64,000 nt of DNA from Flavobacteriales bacterium (GTDB lineage Bacteria > Bacteroidota > Bacteroidia > Flavobacteriales > Flavobacteriaceae). The notes below the pieces were generated by a model. The model did no database searches, had not been told where the DNA came from, and saw nothing but the letters and a program-made list of their open reading frames with translations. The position numbers and the translations under genes are program-made. The stretch covers positions 1 through 64,000 of the forward strand of contig JAGXRF010000020.1 in NCBI GenBank assembly GCA_018335925.1, in the 5' to 3' direction. Below are positions 1 through 9,340 of the stretch, one piece after another (the stretch's first letter is position 1; every line of letters starts with the position of its first letter).

Positions 1-3000
1 TGGTAGGATTTACAATTTCACAGATTTGGTATACTAAGGAGTACGTTCCCGCAGGAGTACCCGGAGCAACAACCACAGAACCATTGGCATTCAAAGACAC
101 TCCACTGTTGGTAGCAGACACAAAAGAAAGATTCACATTAGCCAAAGTAGCCGGAGCACCATTCAAGGTATCGTTTACTAACACATTGGCAAGAGAAACA
201 CCACCATTGGCACCATTCACAGCAACTCCGGTGTCATCAACTGCATCTACAACTGCCAAAGGATTTACAATTGCAGTGGAAGAGTTATTACTTAAGTTTG
301 GATCATTTTCAATTCCAGTAATTGTAGCAGTATTATTGAATTGTCCAGTTGACAATACAGTAACATTTATAGTTGCATTTACTGATTGATTTACGGATAA
401 GTTACCAATGTTCCATGTTGAACCATTCCATGTTCCTTGTGAAACGGAAATATTATTTAAGATATATCCATTAGGAAGAACATCTGTAACTACGACTCCA
501 GTTGCGTTTTCAGGGCCATTGTTTTTAGCTTGAATACTAAAATTAAAACTGCTTCCTACAAAAGGTGTATTATTACTGGCTGTTTTAATTACTTCTAAAT
601 CGGCATCATTACATTCGCTTTGAATCGAAACATTTTTTTGTATGATACATCCAACAGCATCGGTAATAGTTACTTGATAATTTCCAGCAACAACATTTGC
701 AATACTAGAAGTAGTATTTAATGGATCATGTGACCAAGAATATTGATAAGGAGGAATACCATTGTTAATAGTTACGTTTGCAGAGCCATTGGAACCATTA
801 CAATATTCATTTACAATTGTATTAAAAACAGCTTCAAGTTTTGAAACATGGATGGTTAAAGTTGCAATATCCCACAATCCATTTGGATCTTCAATTCTGT
901 ATAAAATTGTGACAGTTCCTACAAAATTTGGATTAGGAGTAAAAGTATAATTCCCATTAAAAGTTATAATTTCACTTCCGCTTACTATTTGTGCTTGTCC
1001 CCATGATAATAAACCTTCATCAGGGCTTGGGAAAGTCAATGGAAGGAATTCCATTTGTGTTATTGGAAATCCGAAAATATCGTTAACAGAAACATCACCA
1101 CTAATAGATAATTGGTTGCAAACCAATATGGTATCGTCAATTGCATCTGGTGTGTTGCAGTTTGGATTACTTAAAGTGATGTTTGCAGTTTCTGAACAGC
1201 CACTAGCATCAGTCACAGTAACAGAATAACTACCGGCACTCAAATTATTAACAGATTCAGTAGTTGCTCCATTAGACCATAAGAAAGTAAATGGAGCTGA
1301 ACCACCGGTAATAGCAGCAAAAAGTTCTCCGTTATTTCCAATGGTTGCAGAACCAGGGTTAGATTGAATACATGTGATGTCGTTTTTCACCAAGGATAAA
1401 GTAAATCCGGGAATTTCATTAATAGTTGTGGTTAAAGTAGCTGAACATCCATTGGCATCTGTCACAACAACTTGGTAGTTGCCAGAAGGTAAATTTGTTG
1501 GATTTTGTTCGTTTCCTATTGAAACGGGGCCTGTCCAAGAGAATGTAAAAGGAGGAACTCCATTTTGTGTAACAACATTTATTGCACCATTAGGAGTGCC
1601 TAAACAAATAGCGTTGTTTTTTACATTAGCGAAAATCTCAAATGCATGTGGAGGTTGTGTTAACTGTATTGATGCGGTTGTAAAGCATCCAAATTTATCA
1701 ATAACCAAAACACTATAATTTCCGGCACTTAAGTTATTAATAGTGCTGGTATTAAAACCATTTGACCAAATATACTGAAAAGGTGCAGTTCCACCGGTCA
1801 CTTGAGCAGTAAGTACCCCATTGTTTCCGTTAAAACAAACAATAGGATTTGAAATTTCTATTTGAGCTGATAAAACACCAGGTTCGGTAATAATTAAATT
1901 TTCTAAAGTTTTATTACAATTATTTTGATCGGTTACGATAACTTTATAAGTACCACTTGTTTGATTTTGTAAACTTTGGCTATTTGCACCAACAATTAAT
2001 TGGTTATTTTTAAACCATTGATAACTGTATGGACCTACACCTCCATTAATAGTTAAATTGATACTACCATTTTCTTGGCTATTACAGGTGATGTTAAATG
2101 TATTGACCGTTATAACAATATCTGTAGGAGAGGAAATAGTAAATTCTCTTTCTGCAATACAATTATTTGCATCATATACTTTTACCAAATAGTTCCCTGC
2201 GGTTAAATTGGTTTGATTTTGATTGTTAGTTATCAATCCAGAACCATTAATGGTACTCCACTCATAGGTGTAATTTCCTGAACCTCCGGATACATTAATG
2301 GATATACTTCCATTTGAATCTCCAAAACAAACTAAGTTAGTTACTGTTCCGTTGATTTGTATTGGAGTTGCTTGATTTAACACAAAAAATGTTGTGAATT
2401 CACAAAGATTATCATCAGTAATTTTTACAAAATAAATTCCAGAAGTTAGGTTGTTTAAATTTTGGTTATTTTCACTTCCAATAGGAATATTTCCACCCAA
2501 AGTGTACCATTCAAATTGGTAATTTCCATTTCCTCCAATTGGATTTATTTGAATGAATCCATCATTTCCTCCATTACATGTTATGTTTTGTGAAGAAGAA
2601 GATTGTAAACTAATTGGATTTGGTTGAACAATTACAAAAGATTCTGTAAAAATACAATTTTTTGCATCTACAACTTGAACAGTATAGGTTCCCGGTTGAA
2701 GATTATTAATGTCTTTAGATGATGCACCATTACTCCAACTGTAAGTGTAAGGAAGAGTACCTCCGGTAACATTAATGGTGATGGCTCCATTGTTTGCTAA
2801 ATTACAAGTTATTTGTTGAATTGAGCTTGTTAAACTAATTGGATTGGTTGGCTCTGATATAACAATTCCAGTTAGGGTTCCATTACAACCTTTGCTATCT
2901 GAAACATAAACATCATAGCTTCCTGGAATTAAATTATTAACATCTTTAGTGTTTGCTTGAAAACCATTTGGTCCATTCCATTGATAGGTAAATGGTGCAG

Positions 3001-6000
3001 TACCTCCTTCTACATTTAAAACAATTCTACCATTATTTGCTCCAAAACATGTCACATCTACAACAGAAGTGCTTAAATCAAGAGTTGTATTAGGTTGGTT
3101 TACGATAATATTTTCTATTACCAAACACCCGTTGCTATCTTGAATTGTTAGTGCATAAATACCAGCAATTAAATTATCTGCTTGATTGGTATTTCCAATT
3201 ACAATTGGGCCATTCCATAAGTAATTATATGGAGGAGTACCTCCAAAAGCATTTATTGTAATTGAACCATCGGTTCCATTAAAACAAGAAACTTCTTGTG
3301 AAAAAACATTTACTTGAAGCGGAGAAGGTTGTGTAACATTTATATTACCAGCCGATATACAACCAGTTTGATCGGTAACAGTTACTGAATAGGTTCCTGC
3401 GGATAAGTTGTTTAAAGTAAAACTAGGATTATTTGAAACAATAACAGTTCCGTTACTCCAAGTAAAAGTATAAGGTGGTGTTGTAATATTATCGTCAATA
3501 GTGGCTGTAACACTACCATTGGCACCTTGAAAACATGTCACATCATTTTTGTTGATTGTTAAAGGAACACTACTAATATTGTTTAAAGAATAGGTAGAAA
3601 CTACACTACATCCTTCATTGTCAATAACTGTAAGTGTGTAGTTTCCTGCTGGGATATTTACTAAATCTTTAGTAGTAGCTCCGGTTGACCATAAGTAAGA
3701 AAAATTACCTGATCCACCTGAAATATTTATGGTTATGCTACCATTAGCATTTTCGCATATTGCATTATTCAATATACCATTTACGATAGGTTTTAACTTT
3801 AATGGTACATTAATGGTTAAAGTTTGAGTACAACCACTAATCCCGGTTACTTGTACAGTGTACAAACCAGCATTTAAAGAAGATGCATTAGGAATGATTG
3901 GGTTTGCACTAGTTGAGACGAAATTATTTGGTCCACTCCATAAATAAGATACCCCACCACTAACAAATAGTTCTAAGTTTTCTCCCTCACACAAGCTATT
4001 AGCACTAACCTCGGCAGTTAATCTTCTTACTTGAATAGTTCTACACAATTCCTCTGCAGTTCCACAGGTATTAGAAGCTAATGTACATAAGGTAAAAGTA
4101 CCAGGATTGGTATTATTCCAATTAATTTGTATTGATGAAGTACCTTGTCCTGAGATGATAAAAGGCTCATTTACAGAAGGTGTTCCTGCGATTCTAGTAA
4201 TAGTCCATTGGTAATTGGTTACATCTACATCTTCATCTACAAAATATATTTTGTTATTTTCTGAATTACAAACGGTTAAATCGTTGCAAGGTCCTGATGA
4301 AGTTATTTCAAAAACTTGATTTACAGAACAATTATTGGCATCTTTAACTACAACATTATAAGAACCTGCATTTAACCCAAATCTATTTGCAGCATTGCTT
4401 GTTCCTGAAACATCTAGCCAATCAAATGTATATGGTGCAACACCACCTGTTACATTTAATACAATACTTCCTGAGTCGAAACAACTTACATTTTGAATAA
4501 CAGGGTTTAAACTTAAACTGGCAGGCTGGGTAATGGATATTGTTGCCACATTGGTTACACAATTTCCTGAATTTAATCTAACCAATACATTATAATTGTT
4601 GGCTGTTAAATTTTGAAAAGTATATGGGGTACTAGTACCAACATTGAACCAATTGCTTCCATCAATACTTGTCTGCATGTTAGTTCCACCAGTTGGATTA
4701 CTTACGGTTATACTACCTGAATTATTACCAAAACATAAAATGTTAGATTGAGAAACAAATGCATTAAGCACAGGAGAGCTTATGGAATAATTCTGTACTA
4801 TAGTACAATTTCTTGCATCTTTAACTGTAACAGAGTAATTGCCATCTCCTAGATTACTTCTATCTTTTGAATTATTGGTACCTGCCAAATCTGCCCAATC
4901 AAATGTGTATGGTGGAGTACCACCTAAAACTTGTAACGTAATACTACCATTATTGGTACAAGTTGCATTGGTAACAGTAGGTATAACTTGCAAAGCAGTT
5001 GGTTCAATAATGGTGAGGGTACCTATATTTTCTGCACAAGTACCATTGGTTAATCTCAACTGAACAGTATAATCTCCTGCTATTAAATTGGTAAAAGTGT
5101 AAGGAGTACTCCCAGTTACAGGAAACCAATTAACACCATTTATAGAAGTTTGATAACCAAAAGTAGTACCCGTTGGGTTGCTAACTGTAATTGTTCCATC
5201 ATTCGCTCCAATACAACTTATATCAATTTTTGATAAAGTTGCATTCAGGGTAGGGCATGCTGCATTAATAGCCACTCCAGAAGTTTTCCAATCGGAAGTC
5301 GAAGTTCCTAAAGTATAACTTAAATTATCTGATGTGCCAGTGACTAATTTGGTACTACCATTTCCAGATAAATTGGATGTAACATTAATGCCGTTGGCGT
5401 TTAAAAGGGCATTTTGGTTGCTTCCAGGGGTTACAGTGGTTCCTGCCAAAACACCAGCGATAGAATAAGCAACTTGGGTGTCATTTAAATTAGATAATGC
5501 TAAACTTACTGTAGTTCCTGAGTTACCAGAATTATTAGCTATGGTGCCATATGGATTGCTTTGGTGTACTCCACTAAAGTTGGTTGCACCAATTATAGCT
5601 CTAAAACTACCGGAGGAGCCGGTCATATTTACTGTTACACTAGCTGTTCCAACAGGAGGATTAATCATTCCATAAATATAGGTTCTAATGTTTCCTGATC
5701 CTGATGGAGCTATTGAAGTTACCAAATTTAAATTAGTACCTCCATAAGTTACATTGGAAACACCATTTCCACCACCACCACTATACAAACTAATGCCAAC
5801 AAGCAACAATCGATTGTTAACATTACTAACAGTGTGGTTTAAACTAACATTTTGGCTAACAGTAGTAGTTGCTGTGGTACTTCCAACACTTATTTGTGCT
5901 TGTATCTCGGTTGCTCCTAACAGTAATAATACAATCCATAGTACACTAAGGATAGTATTTTTTTGTTGTTGGTAAGATACTTTTAAGAAGTAGTGTAAAA

Positions 6001-6010
6001 TATTTTTCAT
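1..6010 (-). CDS. Giant secreted SprB-repeat adhesin-like protein, C-terminus beyond left edge
   Basis: I read one uninterrupted minus-strand frame from an ATG at 6010 to the window edge, at least 2003 codons. Residues 1-39 form a signal peptide ending EIQAQ. Residues 40 to about 245 look like a beta-rich N-terminal domain. From about 250 there are roughly 17 tandem SprB-type repeats (pattern CFGxNNGSITINVTGG...PYTYxW...NLxAGxYxVTVTD). A DUF11-like domain lies around 1798-1895, and a further bacterial adhesin repeat begins near 1920. SprB repeats are known from the mobile gliding adhesin of Flavobacterium, which is exported by the type IX secretion system (T9SS). A surface adhesin is therefore likely, but any T9SS sorting domain would lie outside the window. 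The gene starts 18 nt after the stop of the upstream SprB-repeat gene, so the two are probably co-transcribed. The plus-strand frames in this stretch are shadows. Confidence 0.85.
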   Translation of the reverse strand, partial: MKNILHYFLKVSYQQQKNTILSVLWIVLLLLGATEIQAQISVGSTTATTTVSQNVSLNHTVSNVNNRLLLVGISLYSGGGGNGVSNVTYGGTNLNLVTSIAPSGSGNIRTYIYGMINPPVGTASVTVNMTGSSGSFRAIIGATNFSGVHQSNPYGTIANNSGNSGTTVSLALSNLNDTQVAYSIAGVLAGTTVTPGSNQNALLNANGINVTSNLSGNGSTKLVTGTSDNLSYTLGTSTSDWKTSGVAINAACPTLNATLSKIDISCIGANDGTITVSNPTGTTFGYQTSINGVNWFPVTGSTPYTFTNLIAGDYTVQLRLTNGTCAENIGTLTIIEPTALQVIPTVTNATCTNNGSITLQVLGGTPPYTFDWADLAGTNNSKDRSNLGDGNYSVTVKDARNCTIVQNYSISSPVLNAFVSQSNILCFGNNSGSITVSNPTGGTNMQTSIDGSNWFNVGTSTPYTFQNLTANNYNVLVRLNSGNCVTNVATISITQPASLSLNPVIQNVSCFDSGSIVLNVTGGVAPYTFDWLDVSGTSNAANRFGLNAGSYNVVVKDANNCSVNQVFEITSSGPCNDLTVCNSENNKIYFVDEDVDVTNYQWTITRIAGTPSVNEPFIISGQGTSSIQINWNNTNPGTFTLCTLASNTCGTAEELCRTIQVRRLTAEVSANSLCEGENLELFVSGGVSYLWSGPNNFVSTSANPIIPNASSLNAGLYTVQVTGISGCTQTLTINVPLKLKPIVNGILNNAICENANGSITINISGGSGNFSYLWSTGATTKDLVNIPAGNYTLTVIDNEGCSVVSTYSLNNISSVPLTINKNDVTCFQGANGSVTATIDDNITTPPYTFTWSNGTVIVSNNPSFTLNNLSAGTYSVTVTDQTGCISAGNINVTQPSPLQVNVFSQEVSCFNGTDGSITINAFGGTPPYNYLWNGPIVIGNTNQADNLIAGIYALTIQDSNGCLVIENIIVNQPNTTLDLSTSVVDVTCFGANNGRIVLNVEGGTAPFTYQWNGPNGFQANTKDVNNLIPGSYDVYVSDSKGCNGTLTGIVISEPTNPISLTSSIQQITCNLANNGAITINVTGGTLPYTYSWSNGASSKDINNLQPGTYTVQVVDAKNCIFTESFVIVQPNPISLQSSSSQNITCNGGNDGFIQINPIGGNGNYQFEWYTLGGNIPIGSENNQNLNNLTSGIYFVKITDDNLCEFTTFFVLNQATPIQINGTVTNLVCFGDSNGSISINVSGGSGNYTYEWSTINGSGLITNNQNQTNLTAGNYLVKVYDANNCIAEREFTISSPTDIVITVNTFNITCNSQENGSINLTINGGVGPYSYQWFKNNQLIVGANSQSLQNQTSGTYKVIVTDQNNCNKTLENLIITEPGVLSAQIEISNPIVCFNGNNGVLTAQVTGGTAPFQYIWSNGFNTSTINNLSAGNYSVLVIDKFGCFTTASIQLTQPPHAFEIFANVKNNAICLGTPNGAINVVTQNGVPPFTFSWTGPVSIGNEQNPTNLPSGNYQVVVTDANGCSATLTTTINEIPGFTLSLVKNDITCIQSNPGSATIGNNGELFAAITGGSAPFTFLWSNGATTESVNNLSAGSYSVTVTDASGCSETANITLSNPNCNTPDAIDDTILVCNQLSISGDVSVNDIFGFPITQMEFLPLTFPSPDEGLLSWGQAQIVSGSEIITFNGNYTFTPNPNFVGTVTILYRIEDPNGLWDIATLTIHVSKLEAVFNTIVNEYCNGSNGSANVTINNGIPPYQYSWSHDPLNTTSSIANVVAGNYQVTITDAVGCIIQKNVSIQSECNDADLEVIKTASNNTPFVGSSFNFSIQAKNNGPENATGVVVTDVLPNGYILNNISVSQGTWNGSTWNIGNLSVNQSVNATINVTVLSTGQFNNTATITGIENDPNLSNNSSTAIVNPLAVVDAVDDTGVAVNGANGGVSLANVLVNDTLNGAPATLANVNLSFVSATNSGVSLNANGSVVVAPGTPAGTYSLVYQICEIVNPT

Positions 6011-6028
6011 TGTAGAAAATTACTTAGC

Positions 6029-8791
6029 TTATTGATTTTTTATTTCTACCGGTTTGGTTGGTAGTGGATTGGTATTGATCAAAGTAACGTTGCCTGAAAT
6101 AGAACAACCATTGGCATCAGATACCTGATATTCATAGGTTCCGGTGGTTAATCCAGTTAAATTCATGTTGTTTTGTTGACCTGATGGAATAATGCCATTA
6201 GAGGTTGTCCAAGTTACTTGATAAGGTGCTGTACCCCCTGTTAAATTTAACTGAATGCTACCATCGCTATTAGCATTGGTTGCATTTGGTGGACAAGTAG
6301 GGTCAACTTTGTTAGGATTGGCAGCTAGAGATACAATTTGTGGAATGATGACATTTTGTATAGTTGAACAGCCATTAGCATCAATAACTGTTAATGTATA
6401 ATTTCCTGCACTTACATTTGATAAATTTGCTGTATTTGCAATCACAGTTGGATTACTTGATAATCTCCACTGGTATTGGTATGGGGAAGTGCCACCACTT
6501 ACTTGAATCAAAGCACCTCCAGAAGAGCTTCCAATACAATCCGGACTAATAATTTGAGTAACTTGGATACTCAAAGCGGAAAGAGGTTGTGTAACTTGAA
6601 TTCCGGTAATGTTTCTGGTGCAATTATTACTGTCTGTAATAGTTACACTATAAGTTCCAGCTACCAAATTGGTTCTGTTTTGAGAAGTAACCCCATCGTT
6701 CCATAAAAAGGCGTAAGGACTATTTCCTCCAGTTACATTTATTGTAATTGCACCATTGTTTTCTGAGAAACAACTTACATTAGTAACGTTGGTTGTGGCA
6801 TTAATTAAACTTGGTTCGGTAATGGTAAAATTTCTTGTTGTATTACAACCTCTCGTATCTGTAACAATAACTGAGTAATTTCCAGCGGTCAAGTTGGTTC
6901 TGTTTTGGGTAGTTACATTGTCATTCCATAAAAAAATATAACCTGGAGTTCCACCTGAGACATTTATATTGATACTTCCATTGTTTAATCCATTACATGA
7001 AATGTTTTGTGCTGTTCCTACTACTTCAATAGCTGGAGAGTCAATTAAATTAATGGTAAAAGTTTTAATGCAACCTTGTCCATTTTTATCTCTAAAAGTA
7101 ACATTATAGGTTCCTGCTGACAAATTCGGAATAGTGGTTCCAGTTCCATTTCCTGTTCCTCCTTCTAATCTCACATAACTCCATGTATAACCAGGAACTC
7201 CAAAACTAGGAGTAATATTAATCGAACCACTGTTTGGAACATTGTTACAAGGATTAGTTACAGTTGTAGTAACATCTAACCTACATGCTAAAATTATTGT
7301 TTTAGAGTCAAAGGTCTGTCTTCCACAATCATCAGTAACATTTAAGGTAATGGTACATTCAGTATTTTGTCCTACACTAGGCAAATTAAATGTGGTTGGA
7401 TTTGAACTTGATGTTTGAAATGAACCACCACAAGTGGATGTCCAATTCACATTAGGAGGAGTACCAACAAAAGGATCTCCATTATTGTATGACAAATTAA
7501 ATCCTAAAGTTTTAGAAACTTCATCTGCATAAATTATATCAGGAAGATTGGTAATTTGTGGTCTTAGTGATCTTTCCCAAATCGTGTAAAAGCTAAAGTT
7601 AAAAAATGCTCTTTGTGCAGCAACATTTGCAGGACCTGTGCTTTTTGAATGCGAATGCCCACCCATATACATCACTTCTCCTCTGTTAGGATCTCCAAAG
7701 CCTTTACCATAAACTAAAACAGCAGCAATGTTTTTCAATGAGTTTAAATCTGGGTTGGTAACATTTACTTGAGTAGGATCAAAAACTATAATATTTGTTT
7801 CTGGTCTCCATCTTGCAATAGCACTAGGAGAAAAGGTGCTTGGATTTGACAAAATCCCTTGACGAGGCATATAAATTTGTTCTGAACCATTTTGTGTAGC
7901 AGCATCTATGCTGCCTAAAAATTGTCCAACCGGATGTGAAGCATAGTCATTATTAAAAGAATAAGGAGGAGTTCCTCCAGAGTGGTTGTTGGTAGTTATC
8001 AATGAATTGCTTAGTGCATAACTTCCTGTAGTTCCTGTCCATGCAGGATCTTTTACAGATAAAAAGTTAGTTTGTTCATTTCTATTGGCTGGGTTTACCA
8101 TGTTTTCTAGGTAACCAACAGCATGACATGCAGCCCAAATTGCTCCTTTACAGTCTAAATTCCATGAAAGTAATCTTTGATGAGTGGCCCAAACAGGGTC
8201 AGCGTGAGGCATTACAAAAACATCATCGCAACATACTAACTCTACCGGATCTTTCCATAAACTTTTGTTACTTCCTCCGTGAGCAGCAGGAGGTATGTTT
8301 GCGTTTACAAAATAGGTAGTAGCTATACTTCCATTTTGTTTGTCCAATGTCCATCTTGGAACATAATTAAAAGTTAAAAAGATTGGGACATTATTTGCAG
8401 GACTTGTAATGGTGGTTCCAACAACTCCTTGAGTTTGAAAATTGGTAATAATTGTATTAACCTGCGAAGTCCTGTATTTTGCTTCTACAATAAATGCTCC
8501 TCCACGGTAATCTACACCTGCATGACTAAAGTCGATACCATCCTTTGTTTTGGTTGGATTAATAGCCCAATGAACCGGACAATTCTGACTCAATAATGCA
8601 TATAACAATCCATAAGGACGAAGTCCATTATTAATGGTTTGTGGTGAAACACCCATGTTTACAATATAAGATCCTGATGGAATAGTTTGAAATGTAGTAG
8701 TTTGACAAAAACTTTGCAACCCTCCAAGCATAATTACAAAAGCAATGATATGGTAAAATCTTGAAATCATAAGATGGTTATATATTTTCAT
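6029..8791 (-). CDS. Secreted protein: novel N-terminal domain plus SprB repeats
   Basis: The product has 920 residues. A signal peptide covers about 1-30, ending LQSFCQ. Residues about 31-410 form a domain I do not recognise, rich in Trp, Cys and His, with motifs such as CPVHWAINPTK, SHAGVDYRGG and VMYMGGHSHSKS. Its last part (GEVMYMGGHSHSK followed by AAQRAFFNFSFYTIW) is loosely reminiscent of glutamine-amidotransferase or ThuA-like folds, which is only a resemblance. From about 430 an Ig/PKD-like segment leads into about five SprB repeats, ending near 905. The C-terminus (PTKPVEIKNQ) shows no T9SS sorting domain. The 18-nt gap to the giant adhesin suggests one operon and a joint role at the cell surface. 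An alternative ATG lies at residue 8. Confidence 0.8.
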   Translation of the reverse strand: MKIYNHLMISRFYHIIAFVIMLGGLQSFCQTTTFQTIPSGSYIVNMGVSPQTINNGLRPYGLLYALLSQNCPVHWAINPTKTKDGIDFSHAGVDYRGGAFIVEAKYRTSQVNTIITNFQTQGVVGTTITSPANNVPIFLTFNYVPRWTLDKQNGSIATTYFVNANIPPAAHGGSNKSLWKDPVELVCCDDVFVMPHADPVWATHQRLLSWNLDCKGAIWAACHAVGYLENMVNPANRNEQTNFLSVKDPAWTGTTGSYALSNSLITTNNHSGGTPPYSFNNDYASHPVGQFLGSIDAATQNGSEQIYMPRQGILSNPSTFSPSAIARWRPETNIIVFDPTQVNVTNPDLNSLKNIAAVLVYGKGFGDPNRGEVMYMGGHSHSKSTGPANVAAQRAFFNFSFYTIWERSLRPQITNLPDIIYADEVSKTLGFNLSYNNGDPFVGTPPNVNWTSTCGGSFQTSSSNPTTFNLPSVGQNTECTITLNVTDDCGRQTFDSKTIILACRLDVTTTVTNPCNNVPNSGSINITPSFGVPGYTWSYVRLEGGTGNGTGTTIPNLSAGTYNVTFRDKNGQGCIKTFTINLIDSPAIEVVGTAQNISCNGLNNGSININVSGGTPGYIFLWNDNVTTQNRTNLTAGNYSVIVTDTRGCNTTRNFTITEPSLINATTNVTNVSCFSENNGAITINVTGGNSPYAFLWNDGVTSQNRTNLVAGTYSVTITDSNNCTRNITGIQVTQPLSALSIQVTQIISPDCIGSSSGGALIQVSGGTSPYQYQWRLSSNPTVIANTANLSNVSAGNYTLTVIDANGCSTIQNVIIPQIVSLAANPNKVDPTCPPNATNANSDGSIQLNLTGGTAPYQVTWTTSNGIIPSGQQNNMNLTGLTTGTYEYQVSDANGCSISGNVTLINTNPLPTKPVEIKNQ

Positions 8792-8811
8792 GATGTAGAA
8801 TATAAAATAAA

Positions 8812-8839
8812 AAAAGTACAGCCTTAAAAGGTGTACTTT
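8812..8839 (-). terminator. Terminator-like hairpin in the leader of the SprB-repeat operon
   Basis: The arms AAAGTACA (8813-8820) and TGTACTTT (8832-8839) are perfectly complementary, with an inner CCTT/AAGG pairing. Read on the minus strand the hairpin runs into a T-rich tract just 20-odd nt before the ATG at 8791. No minus-strand gene that would need a terminator is visible upstream, so an attenuator or leader regulation is possible. That is inference. Confidence 0.5.
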
Positions 8840-9300
8840 GATAAATATTGTAAGTGATGGTTAAAATTTAAAGAAGATAATAAAGTAATGACACAACTTT
8901 TTTGAAAAATAAAAAAAAGTAGGTTGGTAGCAAATTTTGCTCTGCAATTGTTTAAATTGTAGACAAATAACATAACTAATAGGTTTAAATGTTGGGACAT
9001 TTCTAAACGAAAATATCTTAAAATCAATCTAAAACACATATTAAATCTATTAAAGGTAAAAAAAGCCGACAAAGTGTAAAACTTATGTTAAAGATACGAA
9101 AAAATACAATCTTTATTGATGATTATCAAATGATTAAAATGTTATAAAAATCTAAATGTGTTATGTCGGAATTTCAAGGGAAAGATTAATTTATCAACAA
9201 TAAAAACAGTATAAATTAAAAAAAAAAATTAGGATAATTTTTCAAAAACATTTTTTTAAAAATAAAAATTATGTAAAAGAAATTCTACAAACTATTAATT
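8840..9300. other. AT-rich divergent intergenic region
   Basis: This gap between the minus-strand adhesin operon and plus-strand ppk is very AT-rich with long A and T runs. I see no convincing gene. The 82-codon minus-strand frame at 8824-9072 has low-complexity composition and is probably not expressed. A TATCTTTA sequence on the minus strand near 9090 is a weak candidate -7 box for the adhesin operon. Confidence 0.4.
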
Positions 9301-9315
9301 GAAGTTTGCAAGCAG

Positions 9316-9323
9316 TATATTTG
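9316..9323 (+). promoter_or_regulatory. -7 promoter box TATATTTG of ppk
   Basis: This is an exact match to the flavobacterial TANNTTTG box, 17 nt upstream of the ATG at 9341. The alternative TTG start at 9299 lies upstream of this box and would not be in the transcript, so the box decides the start. Confidence 0.6.
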
Positions 9324-9340
9324 TAAATAAATCTATTTAT

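Noticed and set aside
84..5975. Several plus-strand open frames of 60-100 codons (for example 84-389 and 4839-5063)
   Set aside because: They lie opposite the continuous minus-strand SprB-repeat frame and have Pro/Thr/Val-rich translations typical of a shadow strand.
8824..9072. An 82-codon minus-strand frame before the adhesin operon
   Set aside because: Low-complexity Phe/Leu/Asn composition in AT-rich DNA, no promoter or ribosome-binding site and no recognisable motif.
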